From Siphonodentalium dalli (taxonomy: Eukaryota; Mollusca; Scaphopoda; Gadilida; Siphonodentaliidae), in NCBI GenBank assembly GCA_032622095.1, contig CP136066.1, positions 192,688,816-192,752,815 of the forward strand: 64,000 nucleotides of DNA, written 5' to 3'. Positions 35,263 to 48,100 of the stretch are shown one piece after another. Each line of letters opens with the position of its first letter. Positions within the stretch are counted from its first letter, which is position 1. A program made the position numbers and the translations under genes. The notes under the pieces were generated by a model. That model made no database searches. It saw nothing but the letters and a program-made list of their open reading frames with translations, and had not been told where the DNA came from.

Positions 35263-35757
35263 GGGGGGGGGGGGGGGGGGGTCGGAATTTTGTTTTTAGG
35301 CACGTATGCTGATTTTTTTTACTTTCGACCCTTGTTGGGACCCACCCCCGCGTCCAACTTTTTTTTCCGTTTTCGGCAGTATTTGCGGGGGGGAATTCAC
35401 TGTAAACAGCTGTATATGAATTTCTGTGCATAGTACTATTAGTCATGGGTGTTAACATTGACATGTAAATAGGAACAAGTCATTTTGGGGTCATTCAGAC
35501 AAAACAAAACATGACTGCATGGGCTACAGGCTAAACTGTTTGTCTGATCATCATGAAATTTGTCATTGATGTTAATATTGACATAATTATAGATGTGTTT
35601 TAAGCCAAACTCATTGCAAAAATAGTCAAAAAGACTTGCAGGAAAATAAAATATTTTTGAGTTGCGGAAAAAATTGTTTGTTGGTCCTATCGACCCACCC
35701 ACCCAACCCGGCATACGTGCCCAGAAAAAAATGTTTTTGTCCACCCCCTCCCCGGTT
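35263..35757. mobile_element. Poly-G/poly-C bounded element, copy 1
   Basis: A G19 run is followed by TCGGAATTTTG, GCACGTATGC, a CGGTTTTCGGCAGT-like stretch, CACTGTAAACAGCTGTATATG and GACATGTAAATAGGAACAAG, ending at GTTGCGGAAAAAATTG, CGACCCACCCACCC and GGCATACGTGCC. A reverse copy with the same landmarks is at 48689-49234. Non-coding; apparent frames differ between copies. Confidence 0.65.
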
Positions 35758-37235
35758 CATTGAAGTAAAAGTACATTTTAATGAATTAATTTCGTCTCCA
35801 TGTTGATATATCTGTTTAGTAAATGAAAATTGCTAACATTATACTAGCTGTCGTCTGTCATTGTTTTTGCGACTCTCGTGTCTATTTATTTGCGCACATC
35901 CAATAACAGTTACCCTTGTTGAATAGACTGGTTCCTGGTCGAAAGCTGTAAAAATCTGAAAACGTAGTGTATAATGGTTCCTGGTCGAAAGCTGCAAAAA
36001 TCTGAAAACGTAGTAACCTGACCCCTCCAAGCTGAGCACGTGTCTGAATTCAGCGGGGAGTATATATAGAGGAATCCATAATTCAGTGAAGCCAGTAATC
36101 CGATTGACGAGCGGGAAAATTCCGGGAGAGCTCAAGCTCAAGATTTGGAAGGGTAGTACAACCAACTTATAGGAATTTTAGATGGGTATCGTGAAATGGT
36201 GGGACATTTCACATAGGATGATGAAAGAGGTTCTTTGAGAATCTCAATCAATTAGAATATCTAAATTTGAGTCACCGCTTATATTGAGATATCTCATCAG
36301 AATATATATAAGGGACATACAGAGTATATAACAGGAAAAGACAATAGGTAATCTGATGATACGGGGATCGTCTAATCGGATTGTGCATTTTTAAAGAAGA
36401 CAGGTTGTGGATACAATGATAATGACGAACAGACATATATTTACTATAGTTATTCTGATGAGGTCAGAGGAGGATACATTTATTTTCCTTTTGATCTGCC
36501 CTGTCCAATTTGATACAATAAACCCCCATGTGTGTGCCTATACGTTTTCTATACCAGAAAATAATATATCGTTTTTTTCAAAAGAGGAAATTTTAACATG
36601 TTTTAAATTTTTGTCAGCCATAGCAAAAATTCTAATGATCGTCTCCGGATGATAAATAGCGTCCAGGTAAAAGTTACATGGATGTATTTGTGGATTGCCG
36701 CGATTTCTGTGTCATACGAATGATGGTGATTGCAAGTATTTTTCAATTGCCTGCTAAGCTGAAAATTATACTTAAAGAAAATTTGCCTCATTTGGTGTCA
36801 AACCGGACCGGTCCATATAGCCTTGGTAAACGTTGATGTGAGTTTATTTTCACTTTTCCAAAAGAAACAAAACAATTGCATTTAATTCGTCAAAAATCAC
36901 ACACTGTTTGGCTCTCGATAAAGTACACATAAATAGTATATAGCCGCTATATTATGCCAGTATACAGTATACAAGATGTCAACAGCGAACGATGGTTATC
37001 GCAACTGTGATACATTGGAAATAAGCATCGAAGTGTATAATACATGTTACTAAAATGCATTTCTACCCCGGGGAGGTCTGTCAAACCATTCCGTACACAG
37101 TGGTGAAAATAAAATTTCCGCACAACCAGAGACCTACATGCCCCCCCCCCTTACATGTAAATAACATATTGTTTCCTCCAACAAATTGAGGACCCATATC
37201 ACAAATCTTTTAGTTACAGACTGATACATACACAT
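35758..37235. other. Intergenic stretch, mostly unique
   Basis: It contains a 42-bp direct duplication at 35929-36013 (ATGGTTCCTGGTCGAAAGCT twice) and, at 36340-36395, a half end of the (GTT)n element family (GGATCGTCTAATCGGATTG). I see no gene otherwise. Confidence 0.5.
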
Positions 37236-37805
37236 TATCGGTACAGTGAAGTGATATGGGCTACAGTATCACGCCGAGTTGACGATGTCAGATCGCCGTA
37301 TCAAACGAGCTGCCACAGGCAGCGAGTTTGATGCGGCGTTCTGACATCGTCAACGAGACGTGATATAGTGCAGCCCATATAACTTCACTGCAGTGACGGG
37401 ATTTGCGTGCCCGCCCGAAGGGCGGCACTAGGACGGTGGTGTATAACTTCACTGTTTATCGATAAAGCGTTTATTATATGACGCGAATCACCCAAATTCA
37501 ACAAAAAATAGTTCCTCGACCTTGGCCTTTAATTGGGAGTTTCGGGTGATGACTGGGAATGTTCAATGGAGTACTTTTACCCGGGTGATGACATGGGATG
37601 GTGTAACGAAGTAGTTTTGCCCTTTGTGACATGGGATGAACCAAAAATGTGTCATATAATAAACGCTTTATCGGTACAGTGAAGTGATATGGGCTGTTGA
37701 CGATGTCAGAACGCCGCATCAAACTTGCTGCCTGTGTCAGCTCGTTTGATACGGCGATCTGACATCGTCAACTCGGCGTGATACTGCAGCCCATATCACT
37801 CCGCT
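37236..37805. mobile_element. Nested palindromic element with GATGTCAGA hairpins
   Basis: Two hairpins (37250-37388 and 37686-37800) share the arms CAGTGAAGTGATATGGGCT, GTTGACGATGTCAGA and CGCC(G/)TATCAAAC, turning at a CTGCC-rich loop. Between them GATAAAGCGTTTATTATATGAC at 37461 is inverted at 37651-37672. The result is a palindrome inside a palindrome. No coding frame. Confidence 0.65.
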
Positions 37806-37975
37806 CTACCTATAATGTGTATATACAGTTATTGTTATTCCTCTGTTCAACGGTCATATTGGAACTCATAATTATGATTGAGTGTTTAGATGACGAAGAC
37901 AATTTGTGTTATGCAGACTCAGCTAACTATCAACTCAGTAAAAGTTTCAAGGATCTGATTCATAATAATTAGATT

Positions 37976-38215
37976 TTGTGATATATCATAAATTTGAATT
38001 TGTGATATCACTAATTCATTTTGTGATATCAATAAATAGAAAATGGCATAGCTGGACTGGACTACTATTCCTTCAACATTTTATGACATCATAAAATCCA
38101 ATTATTGATATCACTAAATGCTTATTTATTTTGTGATATCATATAGTCGATGTTATGATATCGCAAAATGAATTTATGATATCATTCCATTTTGTGATAT
38201 CTTAAAATCATTCTG
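37976..38215. repeat. Cluster of TTTTGTGATATCA motifs
   Basis: About nine copies of TTTTGTGATATCA or one-to-three-base variants occur in 240 bp, with irregular spacing of roughly 20-35 bp and in both orientations. It is not a simple tandem repeat. It lies 0.9 kb upstream of the KCTD3-like start codon. Confidence 0.6.
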
Positions 38216-38336
38216 TCGATCATATCTCCAATTTCCCAACAGTTTATGGTGTCACAGTTAAATACACCCCGATACTTCTCAATTCAACCTTTAATCTACA
38301 TTGAAGTACATTCCAACTGAGACAATCTGCTGTATT

Positions 38337-38592
38337 TGTCTTCGTATGTTTTTTCAAGAGTTATTTAACCTGGAAACGCGCTAACATATGAGATAACCGT
38401 CTGCTCCTTTCCGCGCGCGTTTTATTTAAAAGTTCCCATTATTTTGCATACTTAAACAATACAAATATTAACAATGAGATGGGACTGCAAGGAAAAAACA
38501 TATTTACAAGATTCGCGAGGAAAGATGCAGACTGCTATCTGATATGTTAGCGTGTTTCAAGGATAGATAACTCTTGAAAAAATTACGAAGAC
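38337..38592. mobile_element. 256-bp TIR element upstream of the KCTD3-like gene
   Basis: The left arm TTGTCTTCGTATG, TTTTTTCAAGAGTTAT, CGCTAACATATGAGAT is matched by the inverted right arm (ATCTGATATGTTAGCG, ATAACTCTTGAAAAAA, TACGAAGACAA). The arms are about 55 bp with a few mismatches. I could not identify a target duplication. Confidence 0.75.
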
Positions 38593-39137
38593 AACATCTT
38601 CAACCATACTGCAGCAAATTATAAGTCACATGTTACATTATGCATTGTGTTCTCGCAATAAAATCTTCAAGAATGGCTAAGTCATTATTCACACCAACAC
38701 ACCGAAAACACTTAACGCGGTCATAAGAGTTACATAATGCAACAATGAGATTTTCGCGAGGCGACATCCGCGTATGCATACTTCCTGCGAAAAGACCTAC
38801 CGGTTTCAACAGATTTGGTAACCATAAGAGTATTATGCCGCTGTGAGAGCTTGTTGCACTTGCATCTATGATTCTGCGCCGCATACTCTGCCCAACAGTA
38901 ATTGTACTAAACCAGGAAGAAACTAATAATTCTGACAAATGAAACCAGTCCACCGGTGGAAACCCACGGGAAGCTTTGCGCATGCGTAACACGAGGACAC
39001 CTTCGTTTTCGGAATTTATTCAACCATGGCGTGTGATTTGTCCCGTTTCAATTTGTTTTTCTTCGATAAAATAATTAAATCTTTATGCCGAAAAAATCAA
39101 ATTATGTAGAAAATAACAACGTGGCGAATTTCAAGAT

Positions 39138-39199
39138 ATGAGTTGTTCAAATGCATCAACGTTGGGTGACATTATACACCTGAATGTTGGTGGAACTAG
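39138..39199 (+). CDS. KCTD3: KCTD3-like exon 1
   Basis: Encodes the first 20 residues, ending LNVGGT, then splits codon 21 (AG) before the donor GTGAGA. This ATG opens directly onto the BTB start with no longer in-frame alternative that I can see. Confidence 0.85.
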
Positions 39200-42100
39200 G
39201 TGAGAAAAGTCAAAAATGTGTTTCTTTTTTTCGATGTAAATATTTATGTTTTTTTTATTCTTAGGCCAAATAAAAAAGATAATGTTTCCGTACATCGACC
39301 GACCCTAAAAATAACCCGCCGACCCTAATCTTTTTATTGATATTTTGAGAAAAAGTCAAAATTTTCTAAACAAAAAACAAAAAAAAACATTTTTTTTTTT
39401 TTTTTTAACTGTTAGTGTTAGTGTTTTTACCGCCAATGCTCGTAAATATTGATAATCATTGGGTGCAAAACACATGGTTTCTAACATAAGCCTGTGATAA
39501 GTGATATGAAGTGTGACAGTTGTCTCAAAAGCCACAGGTGTGTGATGGGTTGTGGATTGATAGGCATGAATCTTGCAATTTTAATTTCAAGAGAGTGGAT
39601 CTCATGCCTGCTTTACCATTATGCATTGTTTGGGACTTATGAAACATATTCATGAGTTCCAAATAAACATGCATGCCCATTTATTATTTTCTTGACAGCA
39701 TGAGAAATGTACATTTCCATTTCGTTTGACACTTAATATTCAAACAACATTTTACTGGTACACTTCATTGCTTCACCCACCATGTTTCTTTTGCACACAT
39801 TTAAAAATGCTGGGTGCTATCTAAAGGGGTACTGAATCTGCTAATTATGGGACCATCTCCTTTTATACTCAAGAGAATATATGCAGCAAATTAATGCATT
39901 TGAGCCATGGATTAGTGCCAAATACACTGATGTGTTCTATGAGAACGATGCAAACAACATGGTAATTTATATGACTGGAGTCATAAATTCATTTTCAATA
40001 TACTTACCATGTTGTTTGCACCATTCATAGAGCACATAAGTGTATTTGGCATTAATACATGCCTCAAATTCATTCATTTGTTGCATATATTCTGTTGAGT
40101 ATACAAGGAGATAGTCCTACAAATAACCGGATTCAGGGTACAGTACTACAGTATCCCTTTAATATATTATTTTGTTCAAAATAAATGTTTTGTTTTGATA
40201 AACTTGCTTTTATAATTGACACCAACTAATGCTACACAGGTTTTGAAAATGTGCTGAACAGTATATTCGTGTCTTGTCATGATTTCTGTTAGAGGATCTT
40301 TGTATAGGTTGCAAGGAAATTTAAAATTAACTGAAGACGAACTGCTGGTGGCTGCCAGACTTTCGGGAACACACTTAAAGTAACTGCATTAATGCTGATC
40401 ACAAACCCTGTGTACCCTTCAGCAGATTTTCAAAACCTGTGTACCGTAAAATACTCTTCATCACTTTCCCCTTCAGCCCAACTGACATCTTCAACAATCA
40501 GGCAGAATATCCCATATGAACAATTCAAATATATAGGTTCTATAATATTTTCGGACATAAATTCCGAGCCCCATCCCTCTGAGTTTATGGCCAAAATCAG
40601 TATGTGAATACTGAAACACACTATTAAGAATAACAGCAAGTTTGATATCTTGTTCAATGTTAATGTATATTTCCACAAGTAATACTTTCCCTACAACACA
40701 AGTAGGCATTTTATGTCATTTCGGTCGAGGTAGTTCAATATTTCTGCAGCTGGAAAAAAATATCAAAAAATAATAAAAAAAAAACATTTCCCTACCTACC
40801 TACATGTACCCTAATTTTTTCTCAAATCAGGGGCAAGTGCATTCAGTTCATTGATCACGGTGACGGTCAGCACATTTTAAAGACGTAGTGCCACCTTTCT
40901 TGTAGAAATATACAGTGACTTCGCCATAAGTACATGTACAATGCTGCAACACCGCCAATTTGTAGAATATAAAATGTACAATGACCTGAAGAGTAACCAT
41001 GTTGCATCATCAAATGAACTGCCGACTGTTTGCAACATATTATTTGTACTTACTCATATTCAGGAAGCAAATTACTTTTGAAATTTTGATTAGCAAATAA
41101 CATTGACATGATTAGATAGCATTGTTCTAAAATCGTATAAAATTCATACCAATGGGGGGGGGGGGGGGGGGGTATGGTTGTGTATTTAAGCAGTACTATG
41201 CACAAATACCATGCCTGGAAGTAAAAAAATACCATGGCCATGCCTGGAAGTAAAAGTTAACAGTATATGTGGCACAATTTACCATACAACAGCATGTTCT
41301 GTCGCCACTTCTGATGCGGCGTCCTTTGATATCGCAGCCGACGTTTGGCGGTCATCTTCAAAGAGTTCGGTGTGCCTTTGATGTCGTGTCACGGCCTTGC
41401 CATTGTGTTTATGTATTATGTTTAACTGTAAATGTATGTTCCTATGGATCTGTAATTAACGATCATTATATCCAAAATGGACGACGTGCATGGGACTGCA
41501 TCTATATTTCTTTTTATGTTTACCCATACCATAGTATGGTAAACATAGTGTCGTTGCCCGGATTGACCACTCGTCGTTCGTCTGTCTGTCCGTCTGTCTG
41601 TCTGTCTGTAGACACTTTACGAGTAATGCGATAACTCAAACATTTTCTATCCGATCGAAACCAAATTTTGTATATGGGTTTCTCAGCCCAAAATACAGAT
41701 CGAGTTCCAATTTGGGTTTGATCCGAGATTTTGTTACAGAGTTATGGCCCTTTTTTAACTTAGAATTCACGCATTCTGCCATAACTCAAACATTTTTTAT
41801 CTGATTGGAACCAAATTTGATCGAGTTCGAATATGGGTTTGATCCGATTAATTTTAAAGGAGTTATGACCCTTTTTCGAAAAAAAAATATTTTTAAAAAT
41901 CGATTTTTTTTTAAATTTATTTTTTACTTTTATATTAAAATAATAATAAACAAAATGTCATTGACATTTTCATTTGTTTTCATTTAGATATTGATGATTA
42001 TGATAAAAGTTGATAAAAAGATTTCCAATGTGTCCCTTTAATTTTTTTAAATAATTAAAAACAATTTTTTTTTTTTAACTTAAAAAAATTTGAAAAACTA

Positions 42101-45085
42101 ACACCATTATAACTCTGCCAAGGGTACCCCGAATCACCACACCAAATTTGATTAAATCGGTCCAAAATCTTGTGTTATGTACTGGTAAATCTGTTTGGAG
42201 CAACATTAAATCCAATTCACCAATTGCCTTTGGACTACTTAGCTATTGATAAGGCTATATTATTTTCTGATGTCTCTTATGCCATTGTGCAAATAATCTG
42301 ATAAAGAAGGCTATGGCATCTAATTTAAAATAAAGATTCAACAATAAACATCACATGATATTAACAGTAGACTTGGACATCTGTGCTGCAGAGTTATATC
42401 TTCAGATGGTCTGATATCATTATAATTGTTATTGGTTTAATAGAGAGGTCAGTGTTCAACATAAACAATTCCTGTGATATTTTGACAGCTCTGCTATATA
42501 ATTGATATTAATGGGTCAGTGGTGAGGTTGCTTATCTGTATACTAGGACACATTATTATTGTAAACTTAAATTGGACTCTCTTAACCCAAGTATTCCATG
42601 CCCAGGTCACACCTACACATTTAACACATGGGCTTGCTGGCTGTGGCGGTTTAGCATTACAGATCCTGTACCAGTGCATTCTCTTATATAAATGCCAGTG
42701 ACCCATAAATTCCAATATTTTGTGTTATGTACATTTGTCTATAATAGTACATAACAGTATACTCTATAATTCAACACCAAAACTCTCATTTATCCGATCA
42801 TATTAAATTTTATCGCCAAGGGATGGGTTAACATCTGCCGATCGTGATCGGCCTCTCGTTTCAAATTTCATACTGTAAAACGCTCACCATTATTGATAAT
42901 TATTCACAAAGTCACAAAGTTCGTGGAATGTTCAAAGTTACTAGACAGTTAATCAGTAACAAGTTTGTATCATCAGTTATCAGTGCTACATACATTACAT
43001 TCTCCAAATTGGTAACGTATATACCCCCACCCCTACCGCGCTGCACAATGCGCTCCGTGCACTTTGAATAACAAAACTAAAAGTACAGTAACAGGCAGCG
43101 CGCACACACCGAAGCCCCAAAATAAAATTAAGTGCTAAAATATGTCAAGTGACGCAATCGGTACACAATGGGATTTTCTGCAAAACTAATTATAGTCTGT
43201 TTTCAATAAGTATGCGACAATTACGCGATGCATGTTCACAGGGAACATTGATTGACTGAACAGATATTTTTTTAATTTCTCGTCCGCGGGAATAGCGATG
43301 AGGCGGGCGTTTACCTGCCACGTAAATTTGAGATTAGGTGGCCGATGACGTGTGGGGGCATCAGAATGACAAGCCTGCTGACTGACAGTTTATAACTGGA
43401 TATAATGAAGTCATTGTAATTTCGAATTTATCATGTCTTTACCTGGGTGCAATATAGGCCGCATATATAAATGATTAAAGGTACTCAACCCGATAAAACT
43501 CCTCTCAATTACTATTTCAACGGCTTCGGGGGTCAAAAATATTTGATTCGAGTCGAGGAAGTCACCCATCAAAGCTCAGATTTGTTAGATATCGATTTTA
43601 GAAATCTATTATTTTTCATTATCGGGAATACTATCTGGCCCAGAACTCAGTCAAAGTTGCGTTAAAATTACCACTTGATTTTAGAATTATTCATCCTTGT
43701 CTGTTTGAATAGATTTGGAGTACACATCCAGAGCAGATTACGGCAGTTATTGGTACTCATCTCGAGAACATAACAAATTTGAAAAATCAATATCTAATAA
43801 CTCTGAGCTTTGTTTGATGGGTTCCTCGACTCGAATCAAATATTTTTTACCCCCAAAGCCAAAGAAATAGTAATATAGGACCCTCTGATCGGATTGTTGT
43901 TGTTGGAATCTGTTGAGATGGGGACCCTCTTTACGGGTTGAGTACCTTTAATCGACTAACCGTCGACTATAACAGTCGATTAGTCGATTATGAAAACTCA
44001 TAGTCGTGGCAACCCTAATTATGTGCCTGGTTGATCTTATTCTTTAGCAGAAGTTTGATAGATTTGTGACTGTCTTAGTTGACTATTTTGTTTGTCCTTT
44101 TTGAGCCTCTGGTATAGTTTGTCCCTTCTTTTGATAAGCTGTGTGATTTCCCTTGTTATCCAGGGCAGGGATGTTTCTGATGGTTCTAGTGGGCACAAAG
44201 TTAGTGATACCTTCTTCGATGGTTTGCTTTTCGTGACTACATGTACCTTCTTCGATGGTTTGCTTTTCGTGACTACATGTACCTTCTTCGATGGTTTGCT
44301 TTTCATGACGATGTCAGTCCGACTATTTTCAGTCTTGATCTATTTTTGCTTGTCGCTTTGTGATTTCCAGACATGTTTCTAGTACATGTACAGCTATATT
44401 AAAGTAATTGACCACCTCCAACGTGGTCTCACCCTGGTAATACCATGGTAACCTCCAACACACCGCCTACTGTGGTCACAACACAATGCATGCGGTCAGG
44501 ATACCGTATTTATTTTTATGGACAATATACTAAGCAGGCTTTGTGTTATTTATCGGTCTGCATACCTTTTTTGACATGTGCTTAAGACTTAGACAAGCCC
44601 TGTTTCATGTGTGAGACCTGTGGATAACACATTGGTTCATAGTATTCCAAGTACAATGTATAGGACATGTGAATGCTCAATAGAAAATTTGTATATAGGG
44701 GGTTAAATGTAGCACACCATGAACTTTATGCAACGTTGAAGTTGCCAACATTATTTCGGCTGTCAATTTATAAACACCACCCATCGCCTGGTGTCGGACT
44801 GCTTTGATTATAATGGCATTGCACAAGCAGGCATGAAAATAACATTTTGTGATTCATCTTTTACATGCATCTGTGGAACTTTTAACGAGATCCTTGTGGT
44901 CGTATTCTTTTTGCAACTTTAGGTGTGATGACTGCTTATAGACTGGTCACCGTGGTATCATAACCGCATGTAATAGTTACAGACTTTACATCGATCTATT
45001 TTTACTTGTAGCTTTGTGACTTCCAGACAGACTCTCACATGGATTCCTGATTCATTCTTTACCAGGTGCGTACTAAGATTATTAT

Positions 45086-45122
<37 letters not shown>

Positions 45123-48100
45123 CGACTTACAGGGGTGTATAGAGCATTAAGCTTGTCCGTCCATCTGTCCATAGAAGCAACTTTGTCTGAGCTTTTATTA
45201 CTACATTTTTAAAAGCTTGGCACAGATATTTAGTACCATGGGAACCTTTGCATCTGCGATTATGAGGTCCATCTTATTTTTTTATAGTTATCCCCATCTT
45301 TCAACTTAAAAATGTTCGCAACATGAAGAATTTTGTCTGAGTTGTATTTCTACATTTGCCGGTAAATTGTTTTGGAACATGGCACAGAGGCCGATTGGGA
45401 AATTACCTTTCCAGAGCTTAACTTCAGTGCATAAAACATTTCCGCCACTTGTTGCCATGGGGATGGAGAGTGTATCCTTCATCCCATTGGGACAGCCCAC
45501 CTCTGGTTATATCTACATGTATAAGATGGTGGTCAATTGTGTGTAAGATTTCCCACTACACACACATGTAATATTTAGCAATTTATATAAGTATTTAGTT
45601 TATAGAAAATGGGAACACTGGTCAGATTATAAATCTCTAGCACACATCCTGTAACCAGTTAAAGATGTACCCCGTTGGACAAAACAAGTGTCCATTGGCA
45701 CCGTGGTGTATTTGCCGTTCGGCCGCGGTGTCAGAGTTTGTAACTGCAGTTGAACACCGCGGCCGAACGGCAAGTACACTGCGGCCAAACGGCAAATTCA
45801 CTGTGGCCGAAAGGCATGTACACCGTGGTTAGATTTTTGATTTGTATTGTCTTTTTTCAGTTTGATGAAAGTACACCATGGCAACTACACCATGCCAAAT
45901 GGCGATTACACCGCGGCCCAACTGTATTTAGCCAGTGGAACCGTGGTGTAATTGCATTTCAGCCGTGGTGGCAACGCTAACCGCACCGCAGTTAAGTGGA
46001 CACTTGTTTTGTCTAGCAGGGTACTAGTATTTAGCATCTCAAGATTATTTTTCAAAACTGTGTTGCTTTTAGATGCAAGTGTACATGTATAAAATAATGA
46101 TAACTTGTTTAAGCACAGTTCAAATAAAAAATACCATCAGTAAAAATTGGAAAGACAAGAAAATTAGTTTTCATCGGAATATCCATCTGGTTACACTAAA
46201 ATAAGTCAACATTTATTAATACTAGTCTATTATTAATAAGACCAGACAAATAAAATAATTTGTTTCCCAGGGAATATATTATTTCAAAGTGATGAGGGAG
46301 GCAGATATTTTTAGTCGAGTTTTTTTCCAAAACTCGACTTATAGTTTGATGAGGGACGGTGGGCGGGCGGGCGGCGTGTTATGCTTATAACTCAACCGTT
46401 TATTGACGAAAAATTTGGTGTGTGAGTACATATCCATGCGCGTAAGCTGCAGACAAAAAATCGTGTTCGTCCGCACATTTATTACAGAGTTATGGCCCTT
46501 TGCCATTTTTCACTGATTCACGGAAATTTGGGATATAGATGTCTCCCAAGAATATCTCGGACGAGTTCGAAAACCGGCCTGGTACGATAAAATTTGATAG
46601 AGTTATGGCCCTTAATTAGTCATTTTTCACGAATTTTCAGCTCGTTAGCGCGATTACTTCAACAAACGTTATCCGATTTGATTGAAATTTGGTATATAGG
46701 TGTCTCCCAAGAATGTTGAGTTCGAAAACCGGCCAGGTCCGATAAAATTTGATAGAGTTATGGCCCTTAATTAGTCATTTTTTCACAAATTTTTAGCTCG
46801 TTAGCGCGATAATTTAACAAACATCATCCTATTTGATTGAAATTTTGATATATAGGTGTCTCCCAAGAATACCTCGGACGAGTTAGAAAACCGGCCCGGT
46901 CCGATAAAATTTGATAGAGTTATGGTCCTTAAGTGGTCATTTTGTACGAATTTTGAGCTCGTTAGCGCGATAACTTCAACAAACGTCATCCGATTCAACT
47001 AAAATTTGGTATATAAGTGTCTTCCAATAATATCCTGGACGAGTTCGAAAACCAGCCTGGCCCAATAAAATTTGATAGAGTTATGGCCCTTAATTAGTCA
47101 TTTTTCGTGAATTTTTAGCTCGTTAGCGCGATAACTTCAACAAACGTCCTCCGATTTGTTTAAAATTTGGAATAGACATACTTGCCAAGAATATTTCGGA
47201 CGAGTTCGAAAACCAGCCTGGCCCGATAAAATTTGATAGAGTTATGGCCCTTAATTAGTCATTTTTCGTGAATTTTCAGCTCGTTAGTGAGTTAACTTAC
47301 CATCCAGATTTCGCCTTGATCTTGTCATATATAGGCTTGCCGCGATTTTGGGAATAATCGAACAATCGTCAGTGGTGCCGATTTGAAAATCGACTTTTTT
47401 AGTTCAAATAACAATGCATATTATACAACAACACAAGAACGCTGGCATACAGCGGATTTGCAAAGAACTTATCTCAACTTAAGAGACAATATTTTGCACC
47501 ATATTTACAGCACTAATCTAACCCAGAAACCCACCCACGCAAACATTTGTGACAATGTAACTTCAGTTGCGGCGTCTTTTGAGGTCAGGCCGACAGAGTA
47601 ATCTAGTTCCGTCTTGGTTTCACGTCACGGCGGTTTTTCTTTTAATGTGCCGACGCATGTGTATACTCCGCGGCATGCGTGATAGCAGATGTTCAGCGGT
47701 CACGTGCTATTCCGCTTTTGAGAGATTCCCGACTTTGAATTAAGGCACGATCCCAAACTTCAAATTCAATTAATGCACGATCCCAAATTCGCGAACAGTC
47801 TCACGAAGCACGTGGCCCGACGAGAGTTGGGAGTATTTTTCCGATTTTTTTCGTTCAATTTGTTTAATCAAAATGATTTTCTGAATCTGCTTAGTGCTTA
47901 CATAAAGTTCATAAACTACGAGTAATTATTTTGTTTTTATTGTTTAATAGAGGCATTTGAATTTATATGGGAGCAAATTCTCAGAACTATATATGCCCTT
48001 CATTTCCGACGTGCGGGAGTTATACTTACCATCTTACACTTACCAGACGCACCTCTTAATAGTCTCTTTTTTGGCATCTATTTACTACAAATTAAATCTC

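Noticed and set aside
39290-40810. A long element bounded by the CGACCGACCC and CCTACCTACC stretches
   Set aside because: The two stretches are AT-rich and vaguely alike, but I found no consistent inverted or direct match between them.
41269-41634. 121-codon plus-strand frame
   Set aside because: Runs into the start hairpin and GTCT tract of an F4 element; no known domain.
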